A stretch of DNA of 64,000 bases from contig JADFDU010000009.1 in the NCBI GenBank assembly GCA_018262775.1, positions 1 through 64,000 on the forward strand, in the 5' to 3' direction. The number at the start of each line of letters is the position of its first letter. Position 1 is the first letter of the stretch. The notes beneath the pieces are model-generated. The model was not told where the DNA came from. It saw only the letters and a list, made by a program, of their open reading frames with translations, and searched no databases. This document shows, piece by piece, positions 60,042 to 64,000 of this stretch. The stretch comes from Rhodocyclaceae bacterium (lineage in GTDB: Bacteria > Pseudomonadota > Gammaproteobacteria > Burkholderiales > Rhodocyclaceae). The position numbers were made by a program, and so were the translations under genes.

Positions 60042-60160
60042 CAACCTATCCCCCGACCCCTTTCCCGAGGAAAGGGGTGACGTCGGTTCAGCCGCGCGGT
60101 GCGCGGCTTCCGGTTGTTGGCTCGTTGCCTCCTCGAGGCGGCCCAGCGGAGGCAGCATGA
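60038..60160 (+). other. 40-codon insert frame between padF and padG
   Basis: The frame begins in the ATGA of the padF stop and ends in the ATGA of the padG start. It codes for MTTYPPTPFPRKGVTSVQ and a Pro/Gly-rich tail, which is simply the translated reverse copy of the 95-base element. It is bounded by GGAGGCGGCATGA (60029-60041) and GGAGGCAGCATGA (60148-60160), a 13-base direct repeat with one mismatch. Confidence 0.55.
60047..60145 (-). repeat. About 95-base dispersed element, copy 3 (padF/padG junction)
   Basis: Read on the minus strand it runs GGGCCGCCTCGAGGAGG ... CGTCACCCCTTTCCTCGGG ... AGGGGTCGGGGGA, matching the copies at 18298 and 53784. It is inserted between two coupled pad genes. 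Confidence 0.75.
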
Positions 60161-61380
60161 GCGCGGTATTGAAACCCAAATCGAAAGCCATCGTCTGCGA
60201 CGGCAATGAAGCCGCTGCCTGGGCGGTGACGCTGGCGCGCGTGGACATGGTGGCGGTGTACCCGATCACGCCGCAGTCCTCGCTGGTCGAGTATCTCGCC
60301 AAGTTCGTTGCCGACGGCAAGCTGAATGCGGAGATCATCGATGTCGAGGGCGAGCACTCGGTGCTCTCCGTGCTGCACGGTGGCACGCTGGCGGGCGCAC
60401 GCACCTACACCGGCACCTGTGGCCCCGGCCTCGCCTTCATGTTCGAGCCGTACCTGCGCACGCCCGGCCTGCGCATGCCGATGGTGATGTCCATCGTCAC
60501 GCGCGACACCCTCACGCCGCAGAGCGTCTGGGGCGGCCACCAGGACGCCATGAGCGTGCGCGAGGTCGGCTGGATCCAGATGTACTGCGAAACCGTGCAG
60601 GAGGTGCTCGACACCACCATCATGGGCTACAAGGTCGCCGAGCACCGCGACGTCATGCTGCCGGTCAATGTCTGCCACGACGGCAACTACCTCTCCTACG
60701 GCGCCACGCGCGTCGAACTGCCTTCGCAGGAAGAGGTGGATGCCTTCCTGCCGCCGCCCGCCACCAACTGGCATGCCGCCCTCGATCCCGACCGGCCGAT
60801 GGCCGTCGATCCGCTCACCGGCGGCGCCGGCGGGCCGGGGCCGTCGATGTTCGTGCGCTACCGCAAGGGGCAGTGTTCGGGCATGCAGCACGCGCTGGCC
60901 GCCATCGAAGCCGCGCACGAGGACTGGGCGCGCATCGTCGGCCGCCGCCATGCGCCGCTGGTGGAAAGCTATCGCATGGAGGACGCCGAGACCGCGCTGG
61001 TCACCCTCGGCTCCATGACCGGCGCCGGCAAGGACGCGGTCGATGAAGCACGCGACCGCGGCGAGCGCGTCGGCCTCGTCAAGATGAAGACCTACCGCCC
61101 CTTCCCGGTGCAGGCCATCGCCAAGGCGCTGTCCGGCGTCAAGGCCGTTGGCGTGGTCGACCGCTCGGTCAGCTTCGGCTGGAACTGCGGCCCGCTCTAC
61201 CAGGACGTCATCGGTGCGCTGCAGTTCGCGACGAAGCGGCCGGCCGCCATGAGCTTCATCGGCGGCCTCGCCGGCGCCGACATCACCACCGACCACTTCG
61301 GCCGCGTCATCGAGCGTACGCAGGCGCTGGCGAAGGACGGCCAGGTCGGCGAAACGGTCTGGCTGAACGAGAAGGACTGA
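60157..61380 (+). CDS. padG: Phenylglyoxylate dehydrogenase, alpha subunit
   Basis: This 407-residue subunit is the pyrimidine-binding part of the thiamine-diphosphate enzyme, with VAVYPITPQSSLVEYLA near residue 32 and EGEHSVLSVLHGGTLAGAR near residue 64. GGAGGC precedes the ATG. It pairs with PadI to form the active site. The gene is followed two bases later by padH. Confidence 0.93.
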   Translation: MSAVLKPKSKAIVCDGNEAAAWAVTLARVDMVAVYPITPQSSLVEYLAKFVADGKLNAEIIDVEGEHSVLSVLHGGTLAGARTYTGTCGPGLAFMFEPYLRTPGLRMPMVMSIVTRDTLTPQSVWGGHQDAMSVREVGWIQMYCETVQEVLDTTIMGYKVAEHRDVMLPVNVCHDGNYLSYGATRVELPSQEEVDAFLPPPATNWHAALDPDRPMAVDPLTGGAGGPGPSMFVRYRKGQCSGMQHALAAIEAAHEDWARIVGRRHAPLVESYRMEDAETALVTLGSMTGAGKDAVDEARDRGERVGLVKMKTYRPFPVQAIAKALSGVKAVGVVDRSVSFGWNCGPLYQDVIGALQFATKRPAAMSFIGGLAGADITTDHFGRVIERTQALAKDGQVGETVWLNEKD

Positions 61381-61382
61381 CC

Positions 61383-62624
61383 ATGCAAGAGACCCAATAC
61401 CTCATCGTCGGCGCCAGCCATGCCGCGCTCTCCGCCCTGCAGGCCATCCGTATGCAGGACGCCGAGGGCAGCGTCACCGTGGTGACGCGCGACGACGCCC
61501 TGCCGTACTCGCCCACCGTGCTGCCCTATGTGGTGTCCGGCCGCTCCGCGCCGGAGCGCGTGGCGTTGAAGGACGGCGCGTGGTTCGAGAAAAACAAGGT
61601 CGGCTTCATCCGCGGCGCCGCCGTGACGGCCGTGGACGCGACTGCCAAGCGCGCCAAGCTGTCCAGCGGCGAGGAGATCGCCTACGGCAAGCTGCTGCTC
61701 GCCACCGGTGCCGCGCCGCTGCTGCCGCCGATCCCCGGCCTGAAAGACGTCAAGTTTCATGTCCTGCGCACGCTCGACGACGCTGTTGGTTTGCATGCGG
61801 CCCTGCCGCAGACGAAGCAGGCGGTGGTGCTCGGCGCCGGGCTGGTCGGCATGCATGCCGCCGAGAACCTCGCCAAGGCCGGTGCCCAGGTCACGGTCGT
61901 CGAGATGCAGCCGCGCGTGCTCGCCGGCTATTTCGATGCCGAGGCATCCGCCATCATCGAAGCCGCCTTCGCCGCCAAGGGCGTCAAGCTCATGCTCGGC
62001 GCGAAAGTCAGCCGCTGCAACACGGCGGGCAAGACCGTCCGCGTCACGACCGACGGTGGCGCGACGCTCGACGCCGACCTGCTGCTGGTCGCGGCCGGCG
62101 TGGCGCCGGTGACCGACTACCTTGCCGGCTCCGGCGTGGACATCGATCGCGGCATCCTCGTCGACGACAGCATGCGCACCAGCGTGGACGGCATCTGGGC
62201 CGCCGGCGACGTCGCCCAGGCGAAAGGCTTCTACGACGGCGCGAAGACGCTCAACGGCATCCTTCCCGAAGCCGTCGAGCAGGGCAAGATCGCCGGCATG
62301 GCCATGGCCGGTGACCCGACGGTCAAGCCCTATCCAGGCGGCGTGCCGCTCAACACCTACACCTTCTTCGGCCAGCAGGCAGTCTCCGTCGGTAGCCAGA
62401 ACGAGGGCGAGGTGGTGCGCAAGGAAGCCGACGCCAAGCGCTACCTGAAGATCGTCATGCAAGGCAACTGCCTCACCGGCATCTTCGGCATTAACGTGGC
62501 CTTCGACCCGGGCGTGATGTGGGAGATCATCCTGCGCCGCATCGACCTCGGTTCCGTGCGCGAAGCTTTCATCGCTGACCCACAGAAGACTGCACGCGGC
62601 ATCATGTCGCGCACCTGGAGGTAA
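61383..62624 (+). CDS. padH: Phenylglyoxylate dehydrogenase, FAD/NAD-binding subunit
   Basis: This 413-residue pyridine-nucleotide-disulfide-type flavoprotein has TQYLIVGASHAALSAL at the N-terminus, VVLGAGLVGMHAAENLAKAG (NAD site) near residue 151 and GIWAAGDVAQ near residue 271. It would transfer electrons from the iron-sulfur subunits to NAD. It lies two bases from both padG and padI. Confidence 0.92.
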   Translation: MQETQYLIVGASHAALSALQAIRMQDAEGSVTVVTRDDALPYSPTVLPYVVSGRSAPERVALKDGAWFEKNKVGFIRGAAVTAVDATAKRAKLSSGEEIAYGKLLLATGAAPLLPPIPGLKDVKFHVLRTLDDAVGLHAALPQTKQAVVLGAGLVGMHAAENLAKAGAQVTVVEMQPRVLAGYFDAEASAIIEAAFAAKGVKLMLGAKVSRCNTAGKTVRVTTDGGATLDADLLLVAAGVAPVTDYLAGSGVDIDRGILVDDSMRTSVDGIWAAGDVAQAKGFYDGAKTLNGILPEAVEQGKIAGMAMAGDPTVKPYPGGVPLNTYTFFGQQAVSVGSQNEGEVVRKEADAKRYLKIVMQGNCLTGIFGINVAFDPGVMWEIILRRIDLGSVREAFIADPQKTARGIMSRTWR

Positions 62625-62626
62625 TC

Positions 62627-63979
62627 ATGGGCGCATTCAATACGATCTCCTTCCTGCCCGAGCACTGCGACGGCTGCAATGCCTGCATGACGGCCTGCGC
62701 CACGGCCAAGACCGGTGCGCCGGACGTTATCAACTCGCGCATCCAGATCGTCGCTGACGGTGGTTCGTTCGAACTGGCGATGTGCCGCCAGTGCGGCGAC
62801 CCGAAGTGCGTCGCCAACTGCCCGGCGGCGGCGCTGGCCAAGAACGACGCCGACGGCGTCATCGACTGGGACGGCACGAAGTGCGTGAACTGTCTGCTGT
62901 GCACCGTCGGCTGCGCCTACGGTGGCATCGTGCACAACGTCGCGGCCGGCCATGTCGTCAAGTGCGACACCTGCGGCGGCGACCCGATCTGCGTGAAAGC
63001 CTGCGACCGCGGCGCGCTGAAGTATCTCACCACGGCGAACATCTACAACGAGGTCGGCGACCTCGAAGACCTCTTCGTGCCGGGCCTCGCCGGCTGCCAG
63101 GGCTGCAACACCGAACTCATCATGCGCCACACCATGCGCCGCATCGGGCCCGACACCGTGCTCGCCACGCCGCCCGGTTGCATCCCCGGCATGGGCTCGG
63201 TCGGCTACAACGGACTCACCGGCACCAAGGTGCCCGTCTTCCACCCGCTGCTCACCAACACCGCTTCCATGCTCACCGGCGTCAAGCGCCACTACAAGCG
63301 CCAGGGCCGCGAGGTGAATGCCGTGGCGCTGGCCGGCGACGGCGGCGCCTCCGACGTCGGCTTCCAGTCGCTCTCCGGCGCCGCCGAGCGCGGCGAGCAG
63401 ATCCTCTTCATCTGCGTGGACAACGAGGGCTACATGAACACCGGCATGCAGCGCTCCAGTTGCACGCCCTTCGGCGCGTGGACCTCCACCACGCCGGTCG
63501 GCGAGCGCGGCACCGGCAAGACGCAGGACGCCAAGAACATGCCGCTGCTGATGGTGATGCACAACTGCGAGTACGTCGCCACGGCTTCCACCGCCTTCAT
63601 GGAAGACCTCTACGACAAGCTGGACAAGGCCATCGCTGCCTCCAAGCGCGGCTTCGCCTACCTGCACATCTACTCGCCGTGCACCACCGGCTGGCGCTTC
63701 CCCTCGCAGGAGAACATCGAGGTGGCGCGCAAGGCCGTCGAGGCGAACTTCGTCATGCTGTGGGAGTCGAATCCGCGCGATGGCCTGCAACTGACGCGCG
63801 GTGTCGAGCAGCCGCTCTCCATCGCCGAATACCTCAAGGCCCTGGGCAAGTACCGCCACCTTTCGGAGGAACAAGTCGGCCACATCCAGGCGACGGTGGA
63901 AAAGAACGTCAGCTTCATCAAGGGCCTCGCTGAGGGCCGCCATCCGTCCATGGCGCAGGTCATGGCGGGTCAGGCATAA
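62627..63979 (+). CDS. padI: Phenylglyoxylate dehydrogenase, beta subunit with ferredoxin-like N-terminus
   Basis: This 450-residue protein fuses an iron-sulfur domain (1-140; CDGCNACMTAC, CRQCGDPKCVANCP, CVNCLLCTVGC, CDTCGGDPICVKAC) to the thiamine-diphosphate beta subunit (about 160-450). The latter has GCQGCNTEL, GDGGASDVGFQSLSGAAERG and FICVDNEGYMNTGMQRS. The fusion is normal for PadI. It is the last complete gene; the final 21 bases of the window hold nothing recognisable. Confidence 0.93.
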   Translation: MGAFNTISFLPEHCDGCNACMTACATAKTGAPDVINSRIQIVADGGSFELAMCRQCGDPKCVANCPAAALAKNDADGVIDWDGTKCVNCLLCTVGCAYGGIVHNVAAGHVVKCDTCGGDPICVKACDRGALKYLTTANIYNEVGDLEDLFVPGLAGCQGCNTELIMRHTMRRIGPDTVLATPPGCIPGMGSVGYNGLTGTKVPVFHPLLTNTASMLTGVKRHYKRQGREVNAVALAGDGGASDVGFQSLSGAAERGEQILFICVDNEGYMNTGMQRSSCTPFGAWTSTTPVGERGTGKTQDAKNMPLLMVMHNCEYVATASTAFMEDLYDKLDKAIAASKRGFAYLHIYSPCTTGWRFPSQENIEVARKAVEANFVMLWESNPRDGLQLTRGVEQPLSIAEYLKALGKYRHLSEEQVGHIQATVEKNVSFIKGLAEGRHPSMAQVMAGQA

Positions 63980-64000
63980 TCAGGGTGTCGTCCTCGCGGA

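Noticed and set aside
62004-62026. Match to the 24-base repeat in padH
   Set aside because: The middle has no pairing and the end lacks the ACTG; it is probably coincidence.

Overview
The window is chromosomal DNA of a GC-rich betaproteobacterium, most likely a Rhodocyclales-type facultative or strict anaerobe that degrades aromatic compounds. The evidence is the gene order trpS-thioesterase-scpA-scpB-rluB, the rimP-nusA-infB-rbfA-truB-rpsO-pnp block, pyrG-kdsA-eno-ftsB, and above all a complete anaerobic phenylacetyl-CoA / phenylglyoxylate oxidation cluster (padBCDEFGHI) preceded by a 2-oxoacid:ferredoxin oxidoreductase, an Alvin-type ferredoxin and a tungsten/molybdenum aldehyde oxidoreductase. 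The assignment is inference from gene content; no rRNA or other strong phylogenetic marker was compared.

Layout. 1-7,040: a partial DUF1631 gene, ETF-ubiquinone oxidoreductase, a hotdog thioesterase, acetoacetyl-CoA synthetase and an isochorismatase-like hydrolase. 7,089-11,208 (minus): a four-gene operon of ABC ATPase, FtsX-type permease, LolA-like periplasmic protein and a predicted outer-membrane protein. 11,363-16,438: AraC-family fragment, pyrG, kdsA, a DUF1330 gene, eno and ftsB. 16,472-22,791 (minus): a secreted unknown, gamma-carbonic anhydrase, a GcvR-like double-ACT protein and gcvP-gcvH-gcvT, with a tandem glycine riboswitch and terminator at 22,831-23,080. 23,146-30,224: housekeeping genes ending in scpA-scpB-rluB. 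30,255-38,886: the rimP to pnp translation/RNA block with its promoter, leader terminator and end terminator. 38,960-44,623: dksA, three tRNA genes (Pro, Arg, His), parE-parC and dgkA. 44,656-63,979: the anaerobic module.

How the anaerobic module should work. KorAB would oxidise a 2-oxoacid such as 2-oxoglutarate and reduce the neighbouring ferredoxin, the usual electron source for ATP-driven benzoyl-CoA reductase. PadBCD oxidises phenylacetyl-CoA to phenylglyoxylate, and PadEFGHI oxidatively decarboxylates phenylglyoxylate to benzoyl-CoA. The aldehyde oxidoreductase could oxidise phenylacetaldehyde to phenylacetate. The flavin 2-hydroxyacid dehydrogenase could feed mandelate (or lactate), and the odd CoA ligase could activate a carboxylate. 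Three FNR/ANR-like boxes lie in the three promoter regions of this module.

The most unusual signal is not a gene family. Six gene junctions, four within or at the head of the pad operon, carry small inserts flanked by short direct repeats that include the start codon or ribosome-binding site of the downstream gene. Several inserts are dispersed repeats with other copies in the window. A second family of about 24 bases occurs at least seven times, four of them as in-frame parts of proteins. No CRISPR array, insertion sequence transposase, prophage gene or rRNA was seen.
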